Source: Dyadobacter diqingensis
Lineage (GTDB): Bacteria > Bacteroidota > Bacteroidia > Cytophagales > Spirosomataceae
Assembly: GCF_024220585.1 (NCBI RefSeq)
Contig: NZ_JAMXKF010000002.1
Span: 691,392 to 755,391, forward strand
DNA length: 64,000 bases
Reading direction: 5' to 3'
The position numbers and the translations under genes were made by a program. Of this stretch, positions 8,736 through 18,598 are shown one piece after another (within the stretch, counting starts at the first letter, position 1; each line of letters begins with the position of its first letter). Below the pieces are notes generated by a model. The model searched no databases. It was not told where the DNA came from and saw nothing but the letters and a program-made list of their open reading frames with translations.

Positions 8736-11700
8736 ATGAAAACAAACATTTACGGGACTTACAATTGGTTCTTAACACTGGTGATTGGACTGATTATGTT
8801 TGGCGGAGGCGATTTGCTGGCGCAAACACAGATTTCAGGAACCATCCGGGATGAAAAAAACACACCCATGCCCGGGGCTACGATTACGGTAAAAGGGACC
8901 ACACATGGTGTCTCAACTGATGCGAACGGAGCATTCTCATTGTCGGCCAGTGCCGATGCAATCCTGTCGGTTTCATTCATTGGGTATTCGCCAAAGGAAA
9001 TACCGGTAGAAGGCCGGACTAAAATTGATGTGCAGCTTGAAGTACTATCTCAAACCCTGAGTGACGTTATTGTAGTAGCGTATGGCTCTCAGAGCAAACG
9101 GAATATTACCGGGGCCGTACAAACCATCAATCAAAAAGAGCTCAACGACCTCCCTGCCGCCCAGCTTACCCAAAAATTGCAGGGAAAAATGGCCGGAGTC
9201 CAGATTAACCAGACCACCGGAATTCCCGGCCAGGGCATGTCGGTAAGGGTCCGGGGACAGGCGTCTATATCAGCCGGAAGTGACCCGCTTTATGTGGTGG
9301 ACGGCTTCCCGATCACGGGTAATATCGCAAACATCAATCCGGACGAAATTGAAAACATCTCGGTTTTAAAGGACGCCTCTTCCACGTCGCTTTACGGTTC
9401 AAGAGCTGCCAACGGTGTTGTGATCGTGACGACAAAAAGAGCAAAAGCAGGCACTTCAACCATCAGCGTTAGCGCTTACACAGGTATTCAGCAGCTTCCT
9501 GAGAAAGGACGGCCGGATATGATGAACGCCTCCGAATTCGCACAATTTAAAAAGGAGGTTGCGCTGGAAAATGGTCAGACGGTTCCGGACATGTTCCAAA
9601 ATCCGCAGCAATATGGTGCCGGCACCAACTGGTACGATGCGGTAACACGCCAGGCCACGATCCAGAATTATTCCGTGTCTTTTAACAGCAGCAAGGACAA
9701 ATTCAGCACCTCCGTCGTTGCCGGTTATTTTAAGCAGAACGGTGTACTTTTAAACTCGGATTACAGCCGGTACTCGCTGCGTATCAATACCGATTACAAG
9801 TTTAACGACCGGGTTAAAATCGGGTTCAATGCCGCGCCTACTTTTACGGACAATCATACGCCGCAAAGCGACGGGATATGGTACAACACGCCCAGCATTG
9901 TACAGTCGGCCATTTTAACCTCTCCCCTGGCCCCCTTTAAAAATGCAGACGGATCCATTCCGCTGACGACGAACGGTTATGGCTCTGCGGATGCTCCCAA
10001 CTGGTACAACCAGATTCAGGTGGTTAAAAATACGTCAAGAAACAGCGGGCTTCTCGCCAATGGATTTATTGAAGTTGAACCTGTGAACAACCTCGTCTAT
10101 AAATCGGGCATCAATATCGATCTTGGAAATTCCGTATCGGATTATTTTTACCCGTCAACGGCCGGAAGCGTTTTTAACGCACCCAACGAAGCTGACGCGT
10201 CGCGTATCAATGCCTCACACGGCAACGCACTGGCTTATTCCTGGTTATGGGAAAACACTTTGTCTTTTCAGAAAACGATCGGCGAGCACCAGTTCGACCT
10301 ACTTGGTGGGTACACATCCCAAACGGCACATGCCCAGACGGGCTTATTTACTGCTACCGGTTTCCCCGACAATAAAATTCAGACTCTGAACGCTGCAAAA
10401 ACGATAACGGGAACTACTGATATTCAAAGCTGGACCTTACTATCATTCGTAGGGCGGGTCAACTACAACTTCAAGCAGCGCTACATACTTTCTGCTGCCA
10501 TCAGGAGGGACGGTTCCTCCAAATTTGGCGTCGATAAAAGATGGGGAAATTTCCCTTCGGTATCAGCGGGATGGGTCGTTTCAGACGAATCCTTTATGTC
10601 GGGAATACGACCTGTGTCATTTCTTAAATTAAGAGCCAGTTATGGTGTGATCGGTAACAATAACGTCGGAAATTACACGCAGTATGCAAGTGTCGTTGCT
10701 ACGAATAACCCCGTAGGCAACCAGAACCTTTCCGGTAAAAGTATCGCCGGGTTGAACAATACAAGACTTGGATGGGAAAATACGAAGGAACTGGATTTTG
10801 GCGTCGACATTCATTTCTTCAACAACCGGTTAAAATTCGGCTATGATTATTACCATAAAACGACCGATGACCTGCTTTACACAGTCGACATTCCAATCTC
10901 TTCCGGGTTTTTCAACTATGCCACCAACATTGGCAAACTGGCCTTCTGGGGTCATGAGGTTACACTGAGTTCGCAGAATCTGGCCGGAAATTTATCGTGG
11001 AATACCGACTTTAATATTTCCTTCAATAAAAACAAGGCCCTGGCTTTGGGTACTGCCAATGCGGCTATTTTCGGAGACAATACCATTACCGAAGTCGGTA
11101 AACCGCTCGGGCAGTTATATACCCTCGTGTGGGAAGGAGTGTACAAAAATCAGGCAGATTTTGACCAGTCGCCCAAATATGCCGACGCAGAAGTGGGTAC
11201 CGTAAAATTCAAAGACGTTAACGGAGACGGTGTTGTGACCAATGATGACCGCGATAAGGCCGTTGTCGGAAACAGCGCCCCAAAGGCGATTTTCGGGATT
11301 ACGAACTCCTTTGCATACCGCAAATTTGACTTATCCATTGTAGGATCAGGCGCGCTGGGAAACAAGATCATCAATGTGAGCGAGCGTTTTACAACCAATC
11401 TCGACGGCACTTTTAATGTTTTGAAAGGAGTTTCCCGCCGCTGGCGTTCCGAAGAAAATCCGGGTGACGGTATCTATGGCAAATCAAAGGCCAATACCAC
11501 GTCCTACGAACGCGACTGGGCCAGTTCGAAATTTGTGTACAGTGCCAATTATTTTACCATCAAAAATATCACACTTGGTTACCGGGTTGGTTTGAAAGAG
11601 AATAAATACATCCATGGATTGCGTGTATATGCCAGCGTTCAACAGGCCTTTGTCTTCACAAAATATCCCGGCGGTAACCCGGAAGTATCAGCTGCCGGGG

Positions 11701-11777
11701 GATTGTTTTCCGGAAGCGATTACACCACGTATCCCGTTCCGAGAACATTCACTTTGGGCGTAAATTTTAATCTGTAA
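8736..11777 (+). CDS. SusC/RagA family TonB-linked outer membrane protein
   Basis: This 1013-residue protein has a signal peptide (about 1-30, cleavage after LLAQ), a CarboxypepD_reg-like domain (about 32-110; MPGATITVKGTTHGVSTD), then a SusC plug with YVVDGFPI and ISVLKDASSTSLYGSRAANG, and a large barrel. There is no STN domain, in contrast to the SusC at 58054, so this one is not wired to an ECF/FecR pair; control by the divergent GntR protein fits. SusC forms the TonB-powered pore under a SusD lid and imports oligosaccharides. The SusD partner starts 18 bp downstream. The GH78-like enzyme in the locus points to rhamnose-containing or related plant glycans. Confidence 0.95.
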   Translation: MKTNIYGTYNWFLTLVIGLIMFGGGDLLAQTQISGTIRDEKNTPMPGATITVKGTTHGVSTDANGAFSLSASADAILSVSFIGYSPKEIPVEGRTKIDVQLEVLSQTLSDVIVVAYGSQSKRNITGAVQTINQKELNDLPAAQLTQKLQGKMAGVQINQTTGIPGQGMSVRVRGQASISAGSDPLYVVDGFPITGNIANINPDEIENISVLKDASSTSLYGSRAANGVVIVTTKRAKAGTSTISVSAYTGIQQLPEKGRPDMMNASEFAQFKKEVALENGQTVPDMFQNPQQYGAGTNWYDAVTRQATIQNYSVSFNSSKDKFSTSVVAGYFKQNGVLLNSDYSRYSLRINTDYKFNDRVKIGFNAAPTFTDNHTPQSDGIWYNTPSIVQSAILTSPLAPFKNADGSIPLTTNGYGSADAPNWYNQIQVVKNTSRNSGLLANGFIEVEPVNNLVYKSGINIDLGNSVSDYFYPSTAGSVFNAPNEADASRINASHGNALAYSWLWENTLSFQKTIGEHQFDLLGGYTSQTAHAQTGLFTATGFPDNKIQTLNAAKTITGTTDIQSWTLLSFVGRVNYNFKQRYILSAAIRRDGSSKFGVDKRWGNFPSVSAGWVVSDESFMSGIRPVSFLKLRASYGVIGNNNVGNYTQYASVVATNNPVGNQNLSGKSIAGLNNTRLGWENTKELDFGVDIHFFNNRLKFGYDYYHKTTDDLLYTVDIPISSGFFNYATNIGKLAFWGHEVTLSSQNLAGNLSWNTDFNISFNKNKALALGTANAAIFGDNTITEVGKPLGQLYTLVWEGVYKNQADFDQSPKYADAEVGTVKFKDVNGDGVVTNDDRDKAVVGNSAPKAIFGITNSFAYRKFDLSIVGSGALGNKIINVSERFTTNLDGTFNVLKGVSRRWRSEENPGDGIYGKSKANTTSYERDWASSKFVYSANYFTIKNITLGYRVGLKENKYIHGLRVYASVQQAFVFTKYPGGNPEVSAAGGLFSGSDYTTYPVPRTFTLGVNFNL

Positions 11778-11795
11778 CCGTTAAAAATCAAGACG

Positions 11796-13289
11796 ATGAA
11801 ATTGAAGGCACTCATACTTTTTGCAATACTTTCGTCCTGCAAAAACGACTTTTTAGACAAAGCTCCCGAAACTGTCGTGCCCGCGGCGGAATTTTACAAG
11901 ACCGAATCCGATTTTCAGCAAGCCATTGTTGGCCTCTATAACCCTTTGCGAGCACTGTATGGCACCGGACTCGCGGACGTAGGCGCCTGGGCCATGGGCG
12001 AAATGCGGTCCGACAATACCACGTTCAGCTTCAATGCCGCCAACCGGGGTTATGCGGACAGAGAATATGTAGACCTTTTTACGGATGACGCCAACAGCGG
12101 CACCACATCCAATAAATATAACAGCAATTACATCATTATCGGGCGGGCCAATCAGGTGCTAAAAACCATCGACGCGGCTACTTTTGATGAAAAACAAAAG
12201 AACAATTTCAAAGGACAAGCCTTGTTTTTAAGGGCATTCTGTTACTTTGATCTGGTGCAATATTTCGGAGACGTCCCCTTGGCGCTTGAACCAGCCACAA
12301 GTTTCGAACAGACTGCACTGCCCCGGACTCCCAGGGAAGATGTTTACAAACAAATCATCGCGGACGCAACGCTGGCAGCCTCGCTTTTGCCCGCAGCATC
12401 GGCGCAGACCAAGGGTTACGTCGCGAACGGAGCAGCCTACGCCCTGCTGGGCAACGTGCATCTGGTTCTTAAACAATGGGAAAATGCAGAATCCGCATTA
12501 ACGAAAATCACCGGATATTCTCTGTTGCCCGACTACGCTTCGGTATTTGATCCCAACAACAAAAATAATGCCGAGTCGCTGTTTGAGGTGCAATACCTGG
12601 ATGAACCCACGGCTGCCGCAGCCAGTAATTTCGGGTATAACTTTCTTCCTATTCTGGCCGATCCCGGTGTGATTTCCGGTTTCCCGTCCGGAAACTCAAA
12701 TAGTTATGCAGGATGGAACACGCCAACGCCTGACCTCATCAACAGTTATGAGGCGGCGGATAAAAGAAAAGCCGCGTCGATCGGGTTTTACACAGGCGAA
12801 GGATACGTCAACCGCCCTTATGCCAAAAAATTTGTGCACGGGGCAAAAATAGCGCCCAATACAAATGACAACTGGCCCGTTTACCGTTATGCAGAAGTGC
12901 TGCTGATGCTTGCAGAAGCTCAGAACGAACAGGCAAAACCATCTGCATTAACCAGCCTGAACGCCGTACACGCCCACCCCAGAACCGGGCTTTCACCCAT
13001 CACAACCACTGCCCAGACTGAACTTCGGGAGCAGATTTTGAAAGAGCGTCAGATTGAGCTGGCATTCGAAAACAAAAGATGGCCGGACCTGGTCAGGACC
13101 GGGAAAGCCGTGGCCGTGATGACTGCTCAGGGAAATAAAATAAAAGCCAATCCCCAGGCCTACTATTATCCTGCGGGCATATCACCAGTGGCAGCTTCCT
13201 ACAATGTATCTGAAACCAAACTTTTATTTCCTATCCCTCAACGGGAAATAAGATTGAATCCGCTTTTAAAACAAAATCCAGGGTATTGA
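11796..13289 (+). CDS. RagB/SusD family glycan-binding lipoprotein
   Basis: This 497-residue protein begins with a short lipoprotein signal whose lipobox ends at Cys15 (AILSSCKND). It has the SusD-like N-terminal helices (FLDKAPETVVPAAEFYKTE, then LFLRAFCYFDLVQYFGDVP) and the C-terminal RagB/SusD block (RYAEVLLMLAEAQNEQ, then ILKERQIELAFENKRWPDLVR, then LFPIPQREIRLNP). It is exported and anchored at the cell surface, where it caps the SusC pore. It starts 18 bp after susC. A strong terminator lies 9 bp after its stop, before the enzyme gene. Confidence 0.95.
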   Translation: MKLKALILFAILSSCKNDFLDKAPETVVPAAEFYKTESDFQQAIVGLYNPLRALYGTGLADVGAWAMGEMRSDNTTFSFNAANRGYADREYVDLFTDDANSGTTSNKYNSNYIIIGRANQVLKTIDAATFDEKQKNNFKGQALFLRAFCYFDLVQYFGDVPLALEPATSFEQTALPRTPREDVYKQIIADATLAASLLPAASAQTKGYVANGAAYALLGNVHLVLKQWENAESALTKITGYSLLPDYASVFDPNNKNNAESLFEVQYLDEPTAAAASNFGYNFLPILADPGVISGFPSGNSNSYAGWNTPTPDLINSYEAADKRKAASIGFYTGEGYVNRPYAKKFVHGAKIAPNTNDNWPVYRYAEVLLMLAEAQNEQAKPSALTSLNAVHAHPRTGLSPITTTAQTELREQILKERQIELAFENKRWPDLVRTGKAVAVMTAQGNKIKANPQAYYYPAGISPVAASYNVSETKLLFPIPQREIRLNPLLKQNPGY

Positions 13290-13297
13290 GCCACATC

Positions 13298-13335
13298 GCT
13301 GCTGAATTGAGGCTTTCAGTTCAGTAGCTTTTTTT
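13298..13335 (+). terminator. Intrinsic terminator between susD and the GH78-like gene
   Basis: GCTGCTGAATTGA (13298-13310) and TCAGTTCAGTAGC (13316-13328) form a 13-bp stem with two wobble pairs and a 5-nt loop. Seven T residues (13329-13335) follow directly. It begins 9 bp after the susD stop and 82 bp before the enzyme start. Confidence 0.8.
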
Positions 13336-13379
13336 AATCCGCTATAACCAGTCCAGTTTCCTATTATTCCGTTGATGTA

Positions 13380-15032
13380 ATGAATACTTTCTTCAAAAAA
13401 AATCAGTTTTTTGCCTGGTTTCTCCTGTTATCGTTTTTACCAAAAACCGGCAGTTGCCAGGATGTGTATGCGCCATGGAGGCAACAATGGCTGAAACTCG
13501 CCGATGAATTAAAACCGGCCCTTACGGAAACCATTGAAACACCAGAACGCATGGTCAACATTATAACAGACCAAAATGCATTTCAGGGCTGGAAAACCGT
13601 TCCCGCCAGTTCGCTAACAGATTTGTACGCGACTTCCTTCAAAACCCAAAAAACTGTCACACTGGATTTTGGAAAACACATCACCGGATACTTTTCTTTC
13701 AATGTCGCCACGTTAAAGGGAACGCCGGATGCGCCGCTGAAATTCAAACTGACATTCGGAGAGGTTCCGTCGGAAATCGAAACGCCGTATGATCCTTACA
13801 AAGGCGATTTGAGCAGGGCATGGCTGCAAGACGAATATATCACTGTGATGGATATCCCATCGCTCGTAACCATATCCCGGAGAATGGCATTTCGTTATGT
13901 CAAAATAGAGTTGCTTGGGAGCTCACAGTATTTTGATTTCAAAATTGAAAACCTGCGTTGCAGAGCCGTATCCTCTGTCAAAACAAAACCGTCAGCCTTA
14001 CAGCCGAACGCGCATGACATGATTAAAAAAATTGACAGCGTGGGCCTGAATACCTTAAAAGAGTGTATGCAAACGGTTTATGAAGATGGCCCCAAACGTG
14101 ACCGGCGGTTATGGATCGGCGATCTGTATCTGGAATCTCTGGCAAACAGCTACTCATTCAAAAATCACGATCTTACCAAAAGGTGCCAGTATTTACTGGC
14201 GGGTTTGAGCGACAAAAACGGATATCTGGTCGGTACGGTATTCGAAACTCCGGAGCCGCACCCACAGGCTGGACAACATCTGCTGGATTATTCTTTTCTT
14301 TACAATGTCACCTTAAAAGAGTACCTGACAGCCACCAACGACTACCAGACCGCGAACAGTTTATGGCCCGTAGCGAAAGTCCAGGCCGAGATTGCCAAAA
14401 GTTATATCCTGCCAAACGGGCTCATGGATTTTGAAAAGGCTAAAAAAGAATGGTGGCTGTTTTTTGACTGGAAAGAAGAGCTTGACAAATCAACCGCGTT
14501 GCAGGGACTGACCATTTACACACTTAAACAAACCTATGAACTCGCGAAACTCTTAAAAAAGGAGCACGAACTGAAAGAACTTCCGGAGCTGATCCGGAAA
14601 ATGAGCCAGGCCGCCAGAACAAATTTATACGACAGCAAACTTGGCCTTTTTACAAGCGGCAGCAAAAAACAGGTTTCATATGCCTCCCAGATATGGATGG
14701 TGCTGGCAAATGTCACCAGCCCCGCGGAAGCCAAACTGGCGCTAAGAAATATCACCAGTCATAAGGAAGCGGTGATTCCCGGCGCGCCCTATCTTTACCA
14801 CTTTTTTATCTCGGCGCTGATTGAAAGCGGCTTGAAAACCGAAGCCAAGGAGGCTTTGATCAACTATTGGGGTGGTATGGTAAAAAAAGGTGCCGATACA
14901 TTCTGGGAAGTGTATGACCCCAATGATGCGTACCTATCTCCCTACCATTTTTTCCCGATCAATAGTTATTGCCACGCATGGAGCTGCACACCGGTTTATT
15001 TCATCCGGAAATATCCTGATATTTTTCAGTAA
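13380..15032 (+). CDS. GH78-like (alpha-L-rhamnosidase-type) glycoside hydrolase, compact form
   Basis: This 550-residue protein has a signal peptide (cleavage near GSCQ), a beta-sandwich region (about 60-200; TVTLDFGKHITGYFSF) and an (alpha/alpha)6 domain. The family motif is recognisable as EDGPKRDRRLWIGDLYLE (compare the DCPxRxERxGWxGD of GH78), and the C-terminal DTFWEVYDPND plus NSYCHAWSCTP correspond to the GH78 FWE and CHAWS blocks. Classical GH78 enzymes are about 900-1000 residues; this lacks their extra N-terminal beta-domains. It would release terminal L-rhamnose or a similar sugar in the periplasm or at the surface. It follows susCD but sits behind a terminator, so its expression may be lower or partly separate. 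A second terminator closes the locus. The exact substrate is unproven. Confidence 0.75.
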   Translation: MNTFFKKNQFFAWFLLLSFLPKTGSCQDVYAPWRQQWLKLADELKPALTETIETPERMVNIITDQNAFQGWKTVPASSLTDLYATSFKTQKTVTLDFGKHITGYFSFNVATLKGTPDAPLKFKLTFGEVPSEIETPYDPYKGDLSRAWLQDEYITVMDIPSLVTISRRMAFRYVKIELLGSSQYFDFKIENLRCRAVSSVKTKPSALQPNAHDMIKKIDSVGLNTLKECMQTVYEDGPKRDRRLWIGDLYLESLANSYSFKNHDLTKRCQYLLAGLSDKNGYLVGTVFETPEPHPQAGQHLLDYSFLYNVTLKEYLTATNDYQTANSLWPVAKVQAEIAKSYILPNGLMDFEKAKKEWWLFFDWKEELDKSTALQGLTIYTLKQTYELAKLLKKEHELKELPELIRKMSQAARTNLYDSKLGLFTSGSKKQVSYASQIWMVLANVTSPAEAKLALRNITSHKEAVIPGAPYLYHFFISALIESGLKTEAKEALINYWGGMVKKGADTFWEVYDPNDAYLSPYHFFPINSYCHAWSCTPVYFIRKYPDIFQ

Positions 15033-15051
15033 CAGGGTTTATCAATAACGG

Positions 15052-15101
15052 CCTCTGATAGTTTATTGCCGATTACGGCCTTAAATTATCGGAGGTTTTT
15101 T
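15052..15101 (+). terminator. Intrinsic terminator after the GH78-like gene
   Basis: CCTCTGATAGTTTA (15052-15065) pairs with TAAATTATCGGAGG (15082-15095), with two wobble positions and a 16-nt loop, followed by TTTTTT (15096-15101). It ends the PUL transcript before the convergent TonB receptor gene. Confidence 0.75.
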
Positions 15102-15130
15102 GCAATTAACTCAGGTATGTAACGAGAAAT

Positions 15131-17593
15131 TTAAAACTCTCTTTCGCCAAATTCACTTGCCGGCAATTTGGATTTTTTGGTAGTCTGGTTCAGGTTATAA
15201 CTTAGGCTCAGGAGAAAAATATCCGTTTCCTGAATGTAATTTGTCGTCGTAAAAAAATCCTTTCCAAATGTTGTAATCCTTTGTCTATTGCTGCCCAAAA
15301 GGCCCAGATCTATGTTTTGCCATTGAAGTGTTGCGGCCAGTTTTCCTTTTAAAAAAGTTTTTTTAGCAGAAGCACCCGGGGTAATTAAACGTGAATCCTC
15401 ACCCTGTGCCGTAACCCTTTTTGAAAGATAATTCAGCGCCCATTGAAGCTGAAAGGTAGGAGAAAGCCGGAAGGTGGTATTGGCATTGATCGAATAAACC
15501 AGGCTGGAAGTGTTAACCTTCACCTGATCCGCGAAAAGGGCCCCTTTAATTTTATAATGGTAAATATTTCCCCCGGCATAGAGTTGCCACCATCGGGTCG
15601 GGTTCAGGGTGGTTCCGGTTTCCAGGCCCCAGGAGGTTGCCAGGCCGGCGTTTGTATAAATCCGGTTTAGGATTGTGTCATTGTAAACACTGTTCACCCG
15701 GTTCACCACATTTTTGATACGCTGATTGTAAATCGTTGCAAAAACGCTTCCCTTTTCAAAATCCCTGACCGCTCCAAGTTCTGTCAGATCAATAAATTCG
15801 GGTAAAATATCCGGGTCACCCGACTCCAGTGTCTCCGAATGTTCCCGCTCAGGAAAAGGATTCAGCTCATTGTTGGTCGAACGTTGTACGCGTTTGTTAT
15901 ATCCCACCCTGGCCCTGAATGAGATACTAAACTGATATTGTAAATTGACCGATGGAAAGATATTAGACAAATTAAGGTTTCGGATATTTTGCGCACCGGC
16001 TGCAAATGCCCGGGTGGCATACTCGTAACGTAATCCCCCGGTGTATTCCAGCTTGCCGGACTTCGCCCCATATTGCCCGTAAAACGAATGGATGTGGTTA
16101 ACGACTTTGGTGACATTGCTGAACTCCGGAACAATAAGAAACGCACCGCTTTCAAGATCGAGATTCTGGTATTGAAAACTTCCTTTTTGAACCTGATTTC
16201 TGTATTGATAACCTGTTTCCAGTTTACCGCCGCCCATTTGGGTTGTATAATCTGCCCTGAACCTGTAAGCCGTTAAGGGATTTTCACTCGGGTTACGGGT
16301 GCTTTGCAAGATCACCTCTCTCCCCGGTTCCCGGAGATTCTGATTGGTCGTCAGCCCATTCATACCCGCCCTTTCAATAAGGCCAGAAACGGCAATGAAC
16401 GATTTGTTGATAAATGTATGCGTATAATCCAGGTTCCCGAGTGTTATGCCGCCGGATTTACGGGCAATATTTGAATTGAAATAAGTGATTCTACTGATCA
16501 CTTCGCCCGTGGCCAGGTCGGTTTTTGTATTATTGTAAACAATGTCCGCCCGGCGCGATTGCGAGCGATAACCCCTGTAAAATCCAGCCGAGAAAACATT
16601 CCTGACGTTTGGTGTGAAAGAAACCGCACTTCTCACCGTGTAGTTATACCGGGTAAAACTTCTTTCACCGCTAGACGGAAATGAGGTGCGAACATCGTCG
16701 CGTGTGGTGTTGGCATCTCCTACTCTTCTGCCAGCGATGTCATTCCGCAGATAATTGACACTCAGATTAAAATCCCATTGATCCGAACGAAGGTTAAATG
16801 TCAGGTCCGCGCCGTATCGTGAAGGATTATGAAGATTATTGTAACGGTAAACTGCAGGTAGCCCGCCCTGAATATTGGCGGTAAGAGACCGGCTCCCCGC
16901 AACTGCCGTTTTGGTAGTGATGTTGATAATACCCGCTTTCCCATCCGGGTCAAAACGTGCCGACGGTGCTGTGATCACCTCAACATTTTCAATCGTATTG
17001 GCAGGTATCTGATTGAGTATAACTGCCGGATCCGCCTGCACGGGCTTTCCATTAAGCAATACCAAAAATCCGGACGAGCCACGTAAACGAATATCTCCTT
17101 CACTGTTTACCGTCACGGAGGGCGTGTTTTTAAGCACATCAACAGCCGTTCCTCCCTGACTACCGAGAAACTTCTCTGCCCGGTACACCTGACGGTCAAT
17201 TTTGTGTTCTACCATCTGCCGTCCGGTCGTTACGTTCAACGCATCGAGTGTCCTCGGATCAGGTGCCATGGCAACAGCCTCCAGGTTAATGGAAGTACGT
17301 TCGGAGGTAAAATCCGGCACGCCAACAACCGATTTGCCGTACCCGATGTATTGCGTTTGAATATAATATCGTCCAAAAGCGACGTTCTCAAATTTATAAC
17401 TGCCATGCTCATTCGTCAATATGCCTCCTGCCAAAGTCGAGTCCTGGCTTTTAAAAAGGGCAACTGAACAATGGGCAAGCGCCTGTCCGGTTTCTTTATC
17501 GACTATCTTGCCGGTCAGGACGAAACTACTTTGCGCCTGAACCGGCATTACAAAAAGGGATAAGAAAAATACTGTAAAAACTGCTATCTTCAT
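15131..17593 (-). CDS. TonB-dependent receptor / outer membrane beta-barrel family protein
   Basis: This 820-residue protein has a signal peptide (cleavage after PVQAQ), a carboxypeptidase-regulatory-like domain (about 25-110; GKIVDKETGQALAHCSVALF), then a plug with DVLKNTPSVTVNSEGDIRLRG and VEVITAPSARFDPDGKAGI, and a barrel of the Bacteroidota OMP_b-brl_3 type. These receptors lack a SusD and usually have unknown ligands, often peptides or small molecules. The C-terminal end is polar (SEFGEREF) but ends in Phe. An AraC regulator gene lies 100 bp upstream on the same strand and probably controls it. A palindrome and a -7 box are found in the gap. Confidence 0.88.
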   Translation of the reverse strand: MKIAVFTVFFLSLFVMPVQAQSSFVLTGKIVDKETGQALAHCSVALFKSQDSTLAGGILTNEHGSYKFENVAFGRYYIQTQYIGYGKSVVGVPDFTSERTSINLEAVAMAPDPRTLDALNVTTGRQMVEHKIDRQVYRAEKFLGSQGGTAVDVLKNTPSVTVNSEGDIRLRGSSGFLVLLNGKPVQADPAVILNQIPANTIENVEVITAPSARFDPDGKAGIINITTKTAVAGSRSLTANIQGGLPAVYRYNNLHNPSRYGADLTFNLRSDQWDFNLSVNYLRNDIAGRRVGDANTTRDDVRTSFPSSGERSFTRYNYTVRSAVSFTPNVRNVFSAGFYRGYRSQSRRADIVYNNTKTDLATGEVISRITYFNSNIARKSGGITLGNLDYTHTFINKSFIAVSGLIERAGMNGLTTNQNLREPGREVILQSTRNPSENPLTAYRFRADYTTQMGGGKLETGYQYRNQVQKGSFQYQNLDLESGAFLIVPEFSNVTKVVNHIHSFYGQYGAKSGKLEYTGGLRYEYATRAFAAGAQNIRNLNLSNIFPSVNLQYQFSISFRARVGYNKRVQRSTNNELNPFPEREHSETLESGDPDILPEFIDLTELGAVRDFEKGSVFATIYNQRIKNVVNRVNSVYNDTILNRIYTNAGLATSWGLETGTTLNPTRWWQLYAGGNIYHYKIKGALFADQVKVNTSSLVYSINANTTFRLSPTFQLQWALNYLSKRVTAQGEDSRLITPGASAKKTFLKGKLAATLQWQNIDLGLLGSNRQRITTFGKDFFTTTNYIQETDIFLLSLSYNLNQTTKKSKLPASEFGEREF

Positions 17594-17611
17594 CTTGAGT
17601 AAATTGCCTGT

Positions 17612-17641
17612 TTGTATTAGTACAACAGCATGGCAAATTTA
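17612..17641 (-). promoter_or_regulatory. Promoter and palindrome upstream of the TonB receptor
   Basis: The minus strand carries TAAATTTG (17641-17634), an exact match to TAnnTTTG, about 40 bp before the start at 17593. Just downstream is the palindrome TTGTA-TTAG-TACAA (17612-17625), placed where a regulator would meet the transcription start. No clear -33 element is seen. Confidence 0.4.
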
Positions 17642-17692
17642 AATCCTACAAAAACAGTAGACTTTGTACATCTCTTCCGATTTCTGGTACAT

Positions 17693-18508
17693 TCAGGAAA
17701 TTCCTTTGCGGTAAACACCCGGTAACACGCCGGTCTGACGCCTGAAAAATTTATTAAAGTGTGATGAATCCGAAAAACCGAGCTCGAAGGCAATCTCGGT
17801 CAGGTTTTTAGGGGAATATAAGAGCAGTTTTTTTGATTCTGCGGTCAGTTTTTCGTTGATTACCGCCCCGGTTGTCTTCCCCAAATGTTTTTTACAGGTG
17901 GTATTCAGCGTCTTCGATGTTGTATTTAACCGGTCAGCATAAAATCCCGTCTCATGATTCGCCCTGAATTCCGCATCCAGCATGGCAAAGAAATTTTTGA
18001 GCAGCGCCGGATTGGGATTTGCCTGCTCCGATTTGATCTGACGTTTGAGGAGATTGAAGAGAAGCAGCAGATAGGTCTGGATCACTGCCTCGTAATTGGT
18101 TTCCCCATGAACATACTCCTTTTCGATATTCCTGAAAATATCAGCGAATATTCCTTCTGTCTCGGCGAGTTGAAAAATATTAGGAAAAGACAGTGGGAAA
18201 GCCTGGAACAACGTGTCATAAAGCGGATGATCGAGCAAAAAATCTTTCTGGATCATCACCACATACCCTTTCGGAATCTCGGTGAGCGCCCAACTGTGAA
18301 TCTGCCCGGGCATCACGAGGTACAGACTGTGAGGGCTAACAGAAAACCGGTTAAAGTCAATCTGATGGATCCCCGCACCTTCTTCCAGGTAAATGATTTC
18401 AAGATATTCCTTGTGACCGTGCGGGTTGGTCGTTTTAATCACCTCTTTCATTCTCTTTATTCTAAAGAGCTCCTTTACGTTAAGTTTATTCTTGATCGGA
18501 ATTTCCAT
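17693..18508 (-). CDS. AraC family transcriptional regulator
   Basis: This 271-residue protein has an N-terminal cupin-like ligand domain (about 20-110; EIIYLEEGAGIHQIDF, then LYLVMPGQIHSW). The C-terminus holds two helix-turn-helix motifs (about 170-270; LNTTCKKHLGKTTGAVINEK, then LTEIAFELGFSDSSHFNKFF and RRQTGVLPGVYRK). The domain order is that of sugar- or metabolite-sensing AraC activators. It lies between the TlpA-like gene upstream and the TonB receptor downstream, all on the minus strand. A strong terminator just upstream isolates it from the TlpA-like transcript, so it has its own promoter. Confidence 0.9.
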   Translation of the reverse strand: MEIPIKNKLNVKELFRIKRMKEVIKTTNPHGHKEYLEIIYLEEGAGIHQIDFNRFSVSPHSLYLVMPGQIHSWALTEIPKGYVVMIQKDFLLDHPLYDTLFQAFPLSFPNIFQLAETEGIFADIFRNIEKEYVHGETNYEAVIQTYLLLLFNLLKRQIKSEQANPNPALLKNFFAMLDAEFRANHETGFYADRLNTTSKTLNTTCKKHLGKTTGAVINEKLTAESKKLLLYSPKNLTEIAFELGFSDSSHFNKFFRRQTGVLPGVYRKGIS

Positions 18509-18542
18509 CAGTACTATTTAAAACAACCTCTGTTAAACGGAA

Positions 18543-18572
18543 AAATACCTTAATTTTTCAATTAAGGTATTT
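18543..18572 (-). terminator. Intrinsic terminator after the TlpA-like gene
   Basis: A perfect 13-bp stem, AAATACCTTAATT (18543-18555) and AATTAAGGTATTT (18560-18572), has a 4-nt loop. On the minus strand it is followed by a T tract. It ends the transcript of the gene that stops at 18599. Confidence 0.8.
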
Positions 18573-18598
18573 TGTATGAATTAAATCGACTCTATGAG

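Noticed and set aside
17954-18553. 199-residue plus-strand open frame
   Set aside because: It is antisense to the AraC gene and covers its terminator; no family pattern is seen.
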